Below, piece after piece: positions 9,096 to 17,250 of a stretch of DNA of 64,000 bases. Source of the stretch: Labrenzia sp. R4_2 (lineage in GTDB: Bacteria > Pseudomonadota > Alphaproteobacteria > Rhizobiales > Stappiaceae); NCBI RefSeq assembly GCF_017743865.1, contig NZ_JAGHRJ010000003.1, positions 124,001 through 188,000 of the forward strand. The letters run 5' to 3'. Under the pieces are notes generated by a model. The model saw nothing but the letters and a program-made list of their open reading frames with translations. It ran no database searches and was not told the DNA's origin. The position numbers and the translations under genes are program-made. Position 1 is the stretch's first letter. Every line of letters starts with the position of its first letter.

Positions 9096-10049
9096 ATGTC
9101 TCACAGTCCAACCGATTCTCTGCTTGTCACGGCCAAACCGGATCTGAATGACCGGATCGCCAAATGGCTGGATCATTTGTCCGACGAACGGCGCTTGTCC
9201 GACAAGACGCTGATTGCTTATGAGCGGGATCTTCGCCAATTCCTGCGCTTTCTGACAGATCATTTGGGTGGTGCGCCGGGGATCAAGGATATTGCGGACT
9301 TGCGTCCGGCAGATTTTCGCGGGTTTTTGGCACAGCGCCGCCGCAACAAGGTCCAAAGCCGCTCGCTGGCCCGTGGCCTGGCTGGCATCCGCTCGTTCCT
9401 GAAATTCCTGGAACGTCGGGCGGAGATCAACGCGGCCGCCTCGGATGCCGTCCGGCCACCGCGTCAATCGCGCTCTTTGCCCAAACCAGTGTCTGCAAAG
9501 GATGCCATCGACATCACCAGCGGTGATCTCGCGATGGAAACACAGGCCTGGGTGGAAGCACGCAATGCAGCTGTTCTGACGCTGCTGTATGGATGCGGAC
9601 TACGCATCTCCGAAGCGTTGTCACTGACTGGAAAGATGGCCCCGCAGCCAGGTACGAAATCTATGCGAATTGTCGGCAAAGGCCGCAAGGAGCGGATCGT
9701 GCCAATTCTGCCGGCCGTGTGCGAGGCGGTGGCTCACTACTTAAAGCTCTGCCCTTATGCGATCTCACCAGATGGTCCGTTGTTTCTCGGGGCGCGCGGC
9801 GGTCCGCTCAATCCGCGGATGATCCAGCTGTCCATGGCCAAACTGCGCGGCGCACTTGGTCTTCCTGAGACCGCCACACCTCACGCCCTTCGGCATTCGT
9901 TCGCGACCCATCTTCTGGCCGGCGGCGGCGATCTTCGAACAATTCAGGAATTGCTTGGTCACGCAAGCCTGGCATCCACCCAGATCTATACCGAGATTGA
10001 CAGCGCTCATTTGCTGGCCGCCTATGACAAGGCCCATCCGCGGCGATAG
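9096..10049 (+). CDS. xerC: Tyrosine recombinase XerC
   Basis: A 317-residue site-specific recombinase that with XerD resolves chromosome dimers at dif. An N-terminal SAM-like core-binding domain (about 18-115) precedes the catalytic domain. The active-site set is complete: R170 in YGCGLRISEAL, K195 in VGKGRKER, H263 and R266 in HALRHSFATH, H289 in LLGHASL and the nucleophile Y298 in TQIYTEI. Insertion around 120-150 and total length fit chromosomal XerC rather than phage integrase. No attachment-site repeat or phage gene lies nearby. Single gene on the plus strand. Confidence 0.93.
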   Translation: MSHSPTDSLLVTAKPDLNDRIAKWLDHLSDERRLSDKTLIAYERDLRQFLRFLTDHLGGAPGIKDIADLRPADFRGFLAQRRRNKVQSRSLARGLAGIRSFLKFLERRAEINAAASDAVRPPRQSRSLPKPVSAKDAIDITSGDLAMETQAWVEARNAAVLTLLYGCGLRISEALSLTGKMAPQPGTKSMRIVGKGRKERIVPILPAVCEAVAHYLKLCPYAISPDGPLFLGARGGPLNPRMIQLSMAKLRGALGLPETATPHALRHSFATHLLAGGGDLRTIQELLGHASLASTQIYTEIDSAHLLAAYDKAHPRR

Positions 10050-10332
10050 TTAAACTCTGTGGTCCGGTCCGGAGGCGGACGATCAACATTGCAGAACCTG
10101 CTATCTGTCGGATCTGAACGAGCAATGGGCTGTATGCTTAATCTACTGGCCTGCATTTTGACGCAGCGGGCTTTTAAGACTGTGCATGGCATTCCACTTG
10201 ATTGGCAGGCCAGACCCGCCATCATGGAGTGGGGTGAAACGGGATGACTGGAAACGTTTCGGACAAGGCCGCTGTGATAAACATCGTCTTGCACTGAAGC
10301 AAGCGCAACGCATCATGGAGCGGAGGAGCAGG

Positions 10333-10764
10333 ATGCAAGGAACGCTTTTAGCCGTCGCTTTCGTGGCCGGACTGGCGGTCTTATCTTTGCCTGCACAGGC
10401 ACAAACGGGATCAGTAACCGAAAGAATTTACTGTCCGATTCCGGAGGACGGTGTGTGGGTCAATCCGGACGCAGCTCCCAAGGAAATCAGCCGGGTTGAG
10501 GTAGAAAGCCGATGCGAAAATGAACAGGTATTTGTGCGCGCTCGGGCGTTTACCTCCTGTATCCCCCGTGACTGCAAGTGGGGATGGACCAAGGGGGAAC
10601 TCCGCTCCGATGGTGCCGTGCGGGTCCTGTTGATCGGGTTTTTAAGCAGTAAGGATATGACTTTAAAAGCCTTTGGGGATTTGCTCGATGTCCGTGTCGT
10701 CAATATCCTGAATGACTTGTCTGAGCCAAACGAAACAAAAGTTTACAATCTCCGCCGCAAATAG
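10333..10764 (+). CDS. Secreted protein of unknown function
   Basis: About 143 residues. The start ATG 10333 is chosen for its GGAGGAG site (10322-10328); longer in-frame starts at 10315 or 10186 would bury the signal peptide. Residues 1-24 are a clear Sec signal (hydrophobic core LLAVAFVAGLAVLSLP, cleavage after AQA). The mature part has four cysteines (YCPIP, SRCENE, TSCIPRDCKWGW), enough for two disulphides in the periplasm. I do not recognise the family. The next gene downstream also encodes a small exported protein, but no shared function can be inferred. Confidence 0.7.
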   Translation: MQGTLLAVAFVAGLAVLSLPAQAQTGSVTERIYCPIPEDGVWVNPDAAPKEISRVEVESRCENEQVFVRARAFTSCIPRDCKWGWTKGELRSDGAVRVLLIGFLSSKDMTLKAFGDLLDVRVVNILNDLSEPNETKVYNLRRK

Positions 10765-10878
10765 TTCGGATCTTAACTCTGGCATAAACAGCTGGAAGGT
10801 TTTTCTTGGTCATCACTTCGATCTGAGTTACGCTAGGTTACGTAGAGGGATTGCACGAGCAAACAGAGGGAACAGACT

Positions 10879-11112
10879 ATGCGTCTATTAACTACTGGTA
10901 TCGCGGCCCTTGCGGTCAGCACTTTCGCACTTGCCCCGGCCCATGCCTGCTCTTGGGGCAAAACGGCAAAAGCCAAAGACATGACCGTTGCCGAAACGAC
11001 TGTGGCGCCTGAGATCGACACCGAAATTTCCATCGCCACCAATGATCTCAGCGATCAAGTTCTTCAGGAAATGACAGTTCCGGAAGTTGAGACCGAGGAA
11101 CCAGCGGAATAA
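10879..11112 (+). CDS. Small exported protein with CSWGK start of mature chain
   Basis: A 77-residue protein with a Sec signal of about 23 residues (LLTTGIAALAVSTFALAPAHA) and a mature, acidic 54-residue chain starting CSWGKTAKAKDM. The single cysteine lies right at the cleavage site, but the preceding residues (AHA) do not make a good lipobox, so ordinary signal peptidase I cleavage is more likely. Small proteins of this type with C-x-W near the mature N-terminus occur in several alphaproteobacteria without known role. A strong terminator follows 25 bases after the stop, so it is probably a monocistronic gene. Confidence 0.72.
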   Translation: MRLLTTGIAALAVSTFALAPAHACSWGKTAKAKDMTVAETTVAPEIDTEISIATNDLSDQVLQEMTVPEVETEEPAE

Positions 11113-11137
11113 ACGACAGCACTCAATGCTCCAAAGC

Positions 11138-11165
11138 ACCCGCTGCCATGGCAGCGGGTTTTTTT
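11138..11165 (+). terminator. Intrinsic terminator of the small exported-protein gene
   Basis: Perfect inverted repeat 11138-11159 (ACCCGCTGCC and GGCAGCGGGT arms with AT between) followed by a T-run to 11165. It separates this gene from the convergent transporter gene, which ends at 11170. Confidence 0.9.
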
Positions 11166-11169
11166 ATGT

Positions 11170-11838
11170 CTAGCGGACAACACCGTCAGGTGCATTGCCA
11201 TGTTCGTGGTCCGAGCCGGTCTCAGTGTCCGTCTGCCTGTACTCTGCGATCGCCTGTTTGAGGATCTGCACCGCGGAGTTGACAAAGAGGCTCGCCATCA
11301 GACCGGCGACGATGAGATCCGGCCAACCGGTCGCCGTTCCCCAAACCCCAAGTGCCGCCAGCATGACAGCGACATTGCCGATCGCATCGTTGCGGGAGCA
11401 GAGCCAGACCGAGCGGACATTGGCATCACCATCCTTGTAGCGAACCAGAACCAAGACGCTGATCAGGTTTACAGCCAAGGCCAGGAACCCGATGGCTCCC
11501 ATGATTTCAGCCTTTGGAGTTCCAAGGACAAGAAACTGGTAAGCGGTCGATCCGCCGACCCAGAGACCCATCAGCAACAGGCTTCCTCCTTTGAACAACG
11601 CCGCGATTGCCCGGGCGCTCAAAGATGCGCCGATAACGGCCAGCGAAATACCGTAGGTGATCGCATCGCCGAAAAAGTCGAGCGCATCGGCTTGTAGTGC
11701 CTGGGAGCGCGCCGCATGTCCGGCGGCCATTTCCACGACAAACATGGTCGCATTCAGGGCGATCACCAGCCACAGCCGCCGTTTGTAATCCTGGGAAACC
11801 CCATCGAATTTTGCTTTCGATCCGCAACACCCGGCCAT
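11170..11838 (-). CDS. CDF-family cation transporter
   Basis: A 222-residue inner-membrane protein with about six helices, resembling the transmembrane half of cation diffusion facilitators (Zn/Cd/Co export). It starts MAGCCGSK, a short cysteine-bearing tail. Helix 2 has ADALDFFGDAI, matching the CDF D-x-x-x-D site. The helix 5 site, usually HxxxD, reads NDAIGN here. The cytoplasmic C-terminal metal-sensing domain of full CDF proteins is missing. Its promoter lies within the divergent merR spacer and has the stretched 19-base spacing of MerR control, so it is expected to be metal-induced. The metal specificity is not certain because of the altered ligands. Confidence 0.82.
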   Translation of the reverse strand: MAGCCGSKAKFDGVSQDYKRRLWLVIALNATMFVVEMAAGHAARSQALQADALDFFGDAITYGISLAVIGASLSARAIAALFKGGSLLLMGLWVGGSTAYQFLVLGTPKAEIMGAIGFLALAVNLISVLVLVRYKDGDANVRSVWLCSRNDAIGNVAVMLAALGVWGTATGWPDLIVAGLMASLFVNSAVQILKQAIAEYRQTDTETGSDHEHGNAPDGVVR

Positions 11839-11872
11839 ACCACTGAACTCCTTGATTTTTATTCCTTGGTTC

Positions 11873-11903
11873 TGTGTAATCCCTATAGCGGCTAGAGGTT
11901 CAA
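11873..11903 (-). promoter_or_regulatory. MerR-type promoter/operator for the cation transporter
   Basis: On the minus strand TTGAAC (11903-11898) and TACACA (11878-11873) are separated by exactly 19 bases, longer than the usual 17. A dyad CCTATAG (11882-11888) / CTAGAGG (11892-11898) lies between them. Over-long spacing with a centred dyad is the hallmark of promoters that MerR regulators untwist when metal is bound. The regulator gene starts 10 bases beyond the -35 hexamer. Confidence 0.85.
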
Positions 11904-11912
11904 GAGGGTTTT

Positions 11913-12335
11913 ATGGATTTTTCAATCGGAGAATTGTCAAAGGCGACAGGCGTGAAAGTTCCAACGATCCGCTACTACGAAAAAGAAGAGCTCATCGAAG
12001 CCCCGATCCGCACCGAGGGCAATCAGCGACGCTACCAGGAGCGGGACCTCGACCGGCTTCGGTTTTTAAAACACTGCCGTGATCTTGGTTTGCCGATGGA
12101 GGCCATCCGGGAACTGATTGACCTCAGCCTTCACCCGGAAAAACCCTGCGGCAATGCCAACCGGATTGCTGCGGACCAGCTTCAAGCCATCCGCGCGCGC
12201 ATTGCGCATTTGAAAAAACTGGAGAAGGAACTTGCCCGGATCAGCGCAAGCTGCACCGGCGAGCACCCGGCCGCCGATTGCAACATTTTGAAAGCCTTCG
12301 GCGATCATGATCTGTGTTTGTCAGATCACAAGTGA
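11913..12335 (+). CDS. MerR-family metal-responsive regulator (ZntR/CadR/PbrR type)
   Basis: A 140-residue regulator. The N-terminal MerR helix-turn-helix is FSIGELSKATGVKVPTIRYY with the wing RRYQERDLDRLRF. A dimerisation helix lies about 80-112. C79, C114 and C123 match the positions used by Zn/Cd/Pb sensors (ZntR, CadR, PbrR), and C135 is extra. The C-terminal loop SCTGEHPAADCNIL is typical of this branch and unlike CueR. It reads divergently from the CDF-type transporter over a 74-base spacer with a clear MerR promoter. It therefore probably senses divalent metal and activates that gene. Start ATG 11913 follows GAGGG. Confidence 0.9.
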   Translation: MDFSIGELSKATGVKVPTIRYYEKEELIEAPIRTEGNQRRYQERDLDRLRFLKHCRDLGLPMEAIRELIDLSLHPEKPCGNANRIAADQLQAIRARIAHLKKLEKELARISASCTGEHPAADCNILKAFGDHDLCLSDHK

Positions 12336-12346
12336 TCGCGAAGAAA

Positions 12347-13237
12347 TCATCTGTGCTGATGCGCAAGATCCTTAACTGGCCAATCGGCCTTGACCGCCGC
12401 ACCGTCATAGACACTGTTCAGGAATGAGAGGATTGCCGCCGCCGGATCGGCGGCCGTGCGGGCATCTTCGTATTTCAGGATCGCCAGTGCACCACCGTTC
12501 TTTTCAGCCCAGAAGGCGTCAGCTGGTTGCAGGTTAATCTGGCTCATGTCCTGCGGTTCCGGATAGGCATAGCCATAAAAAGCGGCTTCGGGAAAGCTAT
12601 CATCTCCGGGCCAGAACCCAATTGAAATCACCTCGTGGGAGTAGGCCTCGCGATCGGACTGTGTGCCGCCTTCCAAAGGTTGTGCCCGCCCGGAGAACCG
12701 GGTCACGACCAGGTCAAAGGAATGCCAGTAGAGCTGAACCGGTGTCTGTTTGCCGACAAATCCCGAGCGGTAAGTTTCAAAGACGCTGGAGATTGAGCAG
12801 AGCGCCCGCCAGAAATCGGAAACGGCCTTTCGGTCGTAAGTGCGCGGTGCGGTGTCTTCCGGAAAGGGCACCTTAGATTTATTGTCGTACGGAACGGCAA
12901 CGATCTTCACTGAGATGCCCAGCTGCTCAAGCCGGGAGAAAAGCGCTTCATAAAATTCAGCAACAGTGAGACCTGAAGCTGAAAACGATGCGTTTTCGCC
13001 ATCGTTCCGGCTGATGGTCACTGTGTGATCAAGCATGTCATAGAGAATTTCAAAGCCGCTGGTGCCATATGGAATGCGCCCGGTGGTCAGGCCGCGCACG
13101 TGGGGATAAAGCGTCACATGCCACCAGTGATTCAGTTTCGGATGGGCCTTCAGGCGGATCTTTCCGATCATCTGCAAGAAGAGATGCAGCGTGTCCTTCG
13201 TTTCCGACCAGTCCTGATAGGGAAGTGCGGGCAGCAT
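12347..13237 (-). CDS. DUF5996 family protein
   Basis: About 296 residues, with start ATG 13237 chosen for its AGGAG site (six-base spacing). A longer reading to 13468 would overlap the upstream gene. The opening LPALPYQDWSETKDTLHLFLQM and the KLNHWWHVTLYP and GLTTGRIPYG segments are characteristic of DUF5996 proteins, whose function is unknown. No signal peptide or membrane segment is seen; WxHSFDLVVTRFSG and FWPGDDSFPEAAFYGYAYPEP lie in the C-terminal half. It follows an FMN reductase gene in the same direction, 101 bases apart, and converges with merR. Confidence 0.8.
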   Translation of the reverse strand: MLPALPYQDWSETKDTLHLFLQMIGKIRLKAHPKLNHWWHVTLYPHVRGLTTGRIPYGTSGFEILYDMLDHTVTISRNDGENASFSASGLTVAEFYEALFSRLEQLGISVKIVAVPYDNKSKVPFPEDTAPRTYDRKAVSDFWRALCSISSVFETYRSGFVGKQTPVQLYWHSFDLVVTRFSGRAQPLEGGTQSDREAYSHEVISIGFWPGDDSFPEAAFYGYAYPEPQDMSQINLQPADAFWAEKNGGALAILKYEDARTAADPAAAILSFLNSVYDGAAVKADWPVKDLAHQHR

Positions 13238-13338
13238 GCCGATCTCCTGACAATTCACTTGAACAATGGCGTTGGAAGCCCTTACTGACCGGCATATAGG
13301 CGCGTGACCGGCCAAGCCCAGCCGGTTCCGCCTGAAAA

Positions 13339-13983
13339 TTAAGGCGCGTTGCGCTGTGACGGATCTTTGGCAAACGCCTCTGTTGCTATCGCCTGCTGGC
13401 GTTGGCGGTGCGCGGCCTCCGCCCACCAGGTCAGCTGGCGCAGGGTGCGCCCAATGTACCCGTCCCATTTGTCGGCATCGACACCTTCAAGGTAGCGGCC
13501 TTTTTCATCGAACACGTCCTGCGCTTTCGGCACATGGATCATGGCGGAAACCGGAAGACAGCCGAGTTCGCTCAAATAGGTGCGCATGTTGACGGCCGCC
13601 CGCGCACCGCCCCATTGACCCGCGGAATACGTCGCAATCGCGCTCGGCTTCAAGGAAAAACTGGAACTGCCGAAATGGTTGAGTAGATCCGCAAGCGCTG
13701 GACTCATGGAGTGATTGTATTCCGGCGAGACCATCACATAGCCGTCCGCATCCTTGATCTTGTCCGAGAGAACTTCAAGCGCTTCGGGCGCCCGCCCGGC
13801 CGCATAGGCGAAATGCGGCTTGAACACCGATTGAGGTTGGAGCATGAGCGGATCAATGATCTCGACGTCGGCCCCGGCCCGGACGAGTTGCGCCGCGCAG
13901 GCCTGGGCCACCCGCTCGCCGAGCCGCGCTGGCCTTGGCGGCGTGCTCTGTCGCACCGACCCTAGAAAAACCAACAGTTTCAT
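13339..13983 (-). CDS. NADPH-dependent FMN reductase family protein (second copy)
   Basis: A 214-residue flavodoxin-like oxidoreductase. MKLLVFLGSVRQSTPP is the phosphate loop, VSPEYNHSMSPALADLLNHF the canonical P-E-Y-N loop, and TYSAGQWGGARAAVNMRTYL the third flavin contact. The NPD/azoreductase-like fold uses NAD(P)H to reduce FMN or quinones. Start ATG 13983 is preferred over 14007 because it begins directly with the first strand. It is a more canonical family member than the one at 7448-8017, and the two are not close copies. It probably forms a transcription unit with the DUF5996 gene downstream. Confidence 0.88.
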   Translation of the reverse strand: MKLLVFLGSVRQSTPPRPARLGERVAQACAAQLVRAGADVEIIDPLMLQPQSVFKPHFAYAAGRAPEALEVLSDKIKDADGYVMVSPEYNHSMSPALADLLNHFGSSSFSLKPSAIATYSAGQWGGARAAVNMRTYLSELGCLPVSAMIHVPKAQDVFDEKGRYLEGVDADKWDGYIGRTLRQLTWWAEAAHRQRQQAIATEAFAKDPSQRNAP

Positions 13984-14073
13984 GACCTGCCCTTTATCCG
14001 ATGACATTGCCGTCGAAGAATGCGGGATGCTTGCAACCGTGAACAGGAAATTGTTGGATCTTCGATGTAAGGG

Positions 14074-14958
14074 CTACGAGCCAACAGCATCTTCAAGCCA
14101 ACCCGCGACAGCGCGGCCAATCTCTGCACCACTGTCTTCCTGGATGAAGTGGCTTCCTTTGACAGTCACTTCGTGCTGGTTTTTCCAGGTCCGGCAAAAG
14201 TCGCGTGGGGCACCGATCAGGATTGCACCAGGATCTGCATTGATGAACAGCTTGGGCAAATCATTCTCCGCCATCCATGCCGCGTACTCCGAAGCGATTT
14301 GGGTAACGTCTGCCGGCTCGCCGCCTATCGGGATTTGGCGCGGCCAGGTCAGGGTCGGCCAGCGATCGTCCCGATTTTGAAAGGGCCGCCGGTATTCGGC
14401 TTGTTCTTCGGCGCTCAAGTCCCGCAGGATTGATCCGGGCAGAACACGGTCGACGAAAAGATTGCGATCGAGAATCAGCTCTTCCCCTTTTTCAGATCGA
14501 AATCCTTGAAAGATCGGGGCTGCGTCCGGATTGAACTCAGACCAATCCGCCAGCGGCTTCACGATGCTTTCCATATAGGCAATGCCGGCGACTGCATTCC
14601 GGTGCCTGTTTGCCCAGTCGGAACCGAGTGCAGAGCCCCAGTCGTGAATGACTAAAATCGCGTTCTTGTCGACACCGACGGCTGCCAGAAACCCTTCCAG
14701 AAAACGCCGGTGGGTCTGAAAGGTGTAGGTGTCCGGTCCTGGGTTCGGCAGTTTGGCGCTGTCGCCCATGCCGATCAGATCCGGCGCAATGCAGCGCCCG
14801 AGATGTTCGCATTCCGGGATTACGTCCCGCCACAGAAAGGAGGAAGTCGGATTGCCATGGAGAAAGACGATTGGGCGCCCTTGCCCGCGCTCCACATATG
14901 TCATGTCATGACCTTCGATGCTGATCTTTTTCTTTGCAGCTGCCCAGTCGGATGTCAT
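14074..14958 (-). CDS. Haloalkane dehalogenase (LinB/DhaA-like, HLD-II type)
   Basis: A 294-residue alpha/beta hydrolase that cleaves carbon-halogen bonds of haloalkanes to alcohol and halide. All five catalytic positions are visible. The nucleophile is D106 with halide-binding W107 in VIHDWGSALG, the second halide contact is N36 in LHGNPTSSFLW, the acid is E130 in YMESIVKPL, and the base is H270 in GSHFIQEDS. These sit at a constant offset of two from LinB numbering (D108, W109, N38, E132, H272), which puts it in subfamily II. AGGAGG precedes ATG 14958. The ATGA overlap with the upstream HxlR gene shows translational coupling. It is the last gene of the operon. Confidence 0.93.
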   Translation of the reverse strand: MTSDWAAAKKKISIEGHDMTYVERGQGRPIVFLHGNPTSSFLWRDVIPECEHLGRCIAPDLIGMGDSAKLPNPGPDTYTFQTHRRFLEGFLAAVGVDKNAILVIHDWGSALGSDWANRHRNAVAGIAYMESIVKPLADWSEFNPDAAPIFQGFRSEKGEELILDRNLFVDRVLPGSILRDLSAEEQAEYRRPFQNRDDRWPTLTWPRQIPIGGEPADVTQIASEYAAWMAENDLPKLFINADPGAILIGAPRDFCRTWKNQHEVTVKGSHFIQEDSGAEIGRAVAGWLEDAVGS

Positions 14959-15458
14959 GCGATTTCCTCCTTCTTGTTTGCCCAGCGGGCCGTCAGGACG
15001 CGGGTATAGTCGCTCGCGCCGGGGCCCGGTACAGGTGTGACCTCCCGGGGCCCAAGCGGTCGGCCGTCCTGGGCCGTCACCGCCATGTCGCGGACCGGCA
15101 GACCGGTTGCCCGTTCTGTGAGCGTCATGCGCGGTCCCCGGCCGTTGGGGGTCCATTTCTCCCCCCAATGCAGCAAGGCGACGAGCACCGGATACAGGTC
15201 CAGTCCCTTGTCCGTCAGCCGGTATTCATGGGACCGGCCATCCTCGGGCAAGGGGCGCTTTTCAACGATGCCCGCTTCGCTCAAGGTCTTGAGGCGGGCC
15301 GCCAGCACGCTCGACGAAATTCCGAGATGGGACTGCATGGCATCAAAAGTGCGCATGCCATTGAAGAGATTGCGCAGCACGAGCAGCGTGCGCCATTCGC
15401 CAACGATGTTCAGCGCCTGGCCAATGCCACAGTCATCTTCAATCGGCGCGCGGCTCAT
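14955..15458 (-). CDS. HxlR-family transcriptional regulator
   Basis: A 167-residue winged-helix regulator. DDCGIGQALNIVGEWRTLLVLRNLFNG (residues 8-34) is the HxlR N-terminal signature with its conserved cysteine (C10), often redox- or aldehyde-sensitive in this family. The recognition region SHLGISSSVLAARLKTLSEAGIVEKR and the wing GRSHEYRLTDKG follow, then a 60-residue tail beyond the usual 110-residue core. It overlaps the enoyl-CoA hydratase-like gene upstream and the dehalogenase downstream by ATGA, so it is part of the operon it probably regulates. Effector unknown. Confidence 0.89.
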   Translation of the reverse strand: MSRAPIEDDCGIGQALNIVGEWRTLLVLRNLFNGMRTFDAMQSHLGISSSVLAARLKTLSEAGIVEKRPLPEDGRSHEYRLTDKGLDLYPVLVALLHWGEKWTPNGRGPRMTLTERATGLPVRDMAVTAQDGRPLGPREVTPVPGPGASDYTRVLTARWANKKEEIA

Positions 15459-16237
15459 TTGCCCTTGTACTCCGGCGTTTTCTTGGCAAGGAACGAGGCG
15501 ATTCCATGCGCGCCGTCATGGGTTTTCATCATGGCGGCAATCGACCGGCTTTCCTTGTCGAGCTGGGTTTCCAGCCCTTCCGAATACGCGGTTTGCAAAA
15601 GGCGTTTCACGCCGCCATAGGCCTTTGTTGGTCCCTTGGCAAAGTCGGCGGCGAGCTTGCGCGCTTCTGCCATCAAATCATCCGGGGCGACCACACGGGT
15701 GACCAGCCCCCACTCGCAGGCTTCTTTGGCGGTCAAAACCCGGTTGGTCAGCATCAGCTCCTTCGCCCGCAGCAAACCAATGTGCTTGGCAAGGTAATAG
15801 GACGACGACCCGTCGGGTGTCAGCGCGGAGGCCGTGTAAGCGGAGACAAATTTTGCCTTTTCGGACGCCAGAATGATGTCGCCGGAAATCGCGATGGAAA
15901 ACCCGCCACCACCGGCTGAGCCGTTCACAGCCGTGATCACTGGCGCATCCATGTGCGAGAACCTGGAAAGTGCCGCATGAAGGATGGTTGCCATGCGGGT
16001 GACATGGTCTGCCTTGTCCTCCGCTTCATCAAATTCCTGCAAGTCTCCGCCAGCGTTAAACATGCGCCCGGATCCGGTGAGGATCACCGCGCGCGCGCCT
16101 TCCGCCTCGCACCGGCAGGCCGCATCGAAGAGTTCATCCGACATGCGGGCACTTAGCGCATTGGCATTGTCTGGCCGGTTCATGGTGATCTCGGCTACGC
16201 CGTTTTCGTGGCTCCAGAGGAGCGTTTGATAGTCCAT
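15455..16237 (-). CDS. Enoyl-CoA hydratase/isomerase family protein, isomerase-like (PaaG type)
   Basis: A 260-residue crotonase-fold protein. Oxyanion-hole segments FNAGGDLQEF (60-69) and NGSAGGGGFSIA (105-116) are intact. The two glutamates of true hydratases (E144 and E164 of rat enoyl-CoA hydratase) align to S114 and Y134. D142 in LTPDGSSSYY occupies the place of the catalytic Asp of PaaG-like isomerases. It is therefore more likely an enoyl-CoA or epoxyphenylacetyl-CoA-type isomerase than a hydratase. The substrate is unknown. It is the second gene of a four-gene operon, overlapping the HxlR regulator by four bases. Confidence 0.87.
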   Translation of the reverse strand: MDYQTLLWSHENGVAEITMNRPDNANALSARMSDELFDAACRCEAEGARAVILTGSGRMFNAGGDLQEFDEAEDKADHVTRMATILHAALSRFSHMDAPVITAVNGSAGGGGFSIAISGDIILASEKAKFVSAYTASALTPDGSSSYYLAKHIGLLRAKELMLTNRVLTAKEACEWGLVTRVVAPDDLMAEARKLAADFAKGPTKAYGGVKRLLQTAYSEGLETQLDKESRSIAAMMKTHDGAHGIASFLAKKTPEYKGK

Positions 16238-16254
16238 TATTTTTCCCCCGACGC

Positions 16255-17250
16255 TTATTCAGCAGCAACGGCAACGCCGCCCACCATGCCTTCCAGCCGC
16301 TGGCGGATGAGGGCATCAGCTTCACTCATGATCCGGTCGATCAGCTCCTTGCAGGTCGGAATGTCATCGATCAGACCGGCCACCATCCCGCAAGACCAGG
16401 CCCCGGCATCCATTTCGCCGTCCATCATGATCTTCGGATAGACGCCAGCGACTTCTTCGATGATGTCCTCGAATTTCAGATCGTCACCGAGGCTTTTTTC
16501 CTTCTCCAGCAAACGCTCCACGGCGGCATTGTTAAGGACGCGTTCCGTGTTGCGCAGCGGGCGCATGACCAGACGGGTGTCGAGTTCGGAGGCGGCCACA
16601 ATCGCATCCTTGACCCTTTGATGCACCGGCGCTTCCTTCGTGGCGATGAAACGCGTGCCCATATTCATGCCTTCCGCGCCCATGGCGAGCGAGGCGACGA
16701 GACTGCGGGCATCGGCCATGCCGCCGGAGGACACAAAGGGGATTTCCAGTTCATCTGCGGCGCGCGGCAAGAGGATCATGTTCGGAATGTCGTCTTCGCC
16801 CGGGTGGCCGCCGCACTCAAAGCCATCCACCGAGACCGCATCACAGCCAATGGACTGGGCTTTCAGGGAATGCCGTACGGAGGTGCATTTGTGGATCACC
16901 TTGATGCCTGCGTCTTTAAGATAGGGCATCACCTGTTGCGGATTGCGGCCAGCGGTCTCCACCACCTTGACCCCGCCTTGAATGATCGCCTTCACATAGC
17001 CTGGATAGTCAGGTGCGTTCACCGTCGGCAAAAAGGTGAGGTTCACCGCAAACGGCTTGTCGGTGAGATCCCGGCATTTGGCGATCTCGTTGGCAAGGGC
17101 TTCCGGTGTCTTTTGAGTTAGACCCGTGATCGTTCCAAGCCCGCCGGCATTTGAAACAGCCGCCGCGAGCTTTGCAAAACCGACATAGTGCATACCGCCC
17201 TGAATGATCGGATGTTCAATGCCAAAGAGCTCGGTAATCCGCGTTTTCAT
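16255..17250 (-). CDS. Nitronate monooxygenase / 2-nitropropane dioxygenase-like flavoprotein
   Basis: A 331-residue FMN-dependent TIM-barrel protein. The start is MKTRITELFGIEHPIIQGGM, the standard family N-terminus, with ATG 17250 preceded by GGAGG. SVDGFECGGHPGEDD carries the catalytic histidine region (G-x-E-x-GGH-x-G), and PFVSSGGMADARSLVASLAMGAEGMNMGTRF is the FMN-phosphate site. The family oxidises alkyl nitronates, and some members act as enoyl-ACP reductases. As the first gene of an operon with an isomerase-like crotonase, an HxlR regulator and a haloalkane dehalogenase it could take part in degradation of a substituted aliphatic compound. That is inference. Confidence 0.9.
   Translation of the reverse strand: MKTRITELFGIEHPIIQGGMHYVGFAKLAAAVSNAGGLGTITGLTQKTPEALANEIAKCRDLTDKPFAVNLTFLPTVNAPDYPGYVKAIIQGGVKVVETAGRNPQQVMPYLKDAGIKVIHKCTSVRHSLKAQSIGCDAVSVDGFECGGHPGEDDIPNMILLPRAADELEIPFVSSGGMADARSLVASLAMGAEGMNMGTRFIATKEAPVHQRVKDAIVAASELDTRLVMRPLRNTERVLNNAAVERLLEKEKSLGDDLKFEDIIEEVAGVYPKIMMDGEMDAGAWSCGMVAGLIDDIPTCKELIDRIMSEADALIRQRLEGMVGGVAVAAE

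Noticed and set aside
9096-10049. Tyrosine recombinase as sign of an integrated element
   Set aside because: Sequence and length fit chromosomal XerC; no att repeats, phage genes or tRNA nearby.
13238-13468. N-terminal extension of the DUF5996 gene to 13468
   Set aside because: It would overlap the FMN reductase gene and has no similarity; AGGAG before 13237 marks the real start.
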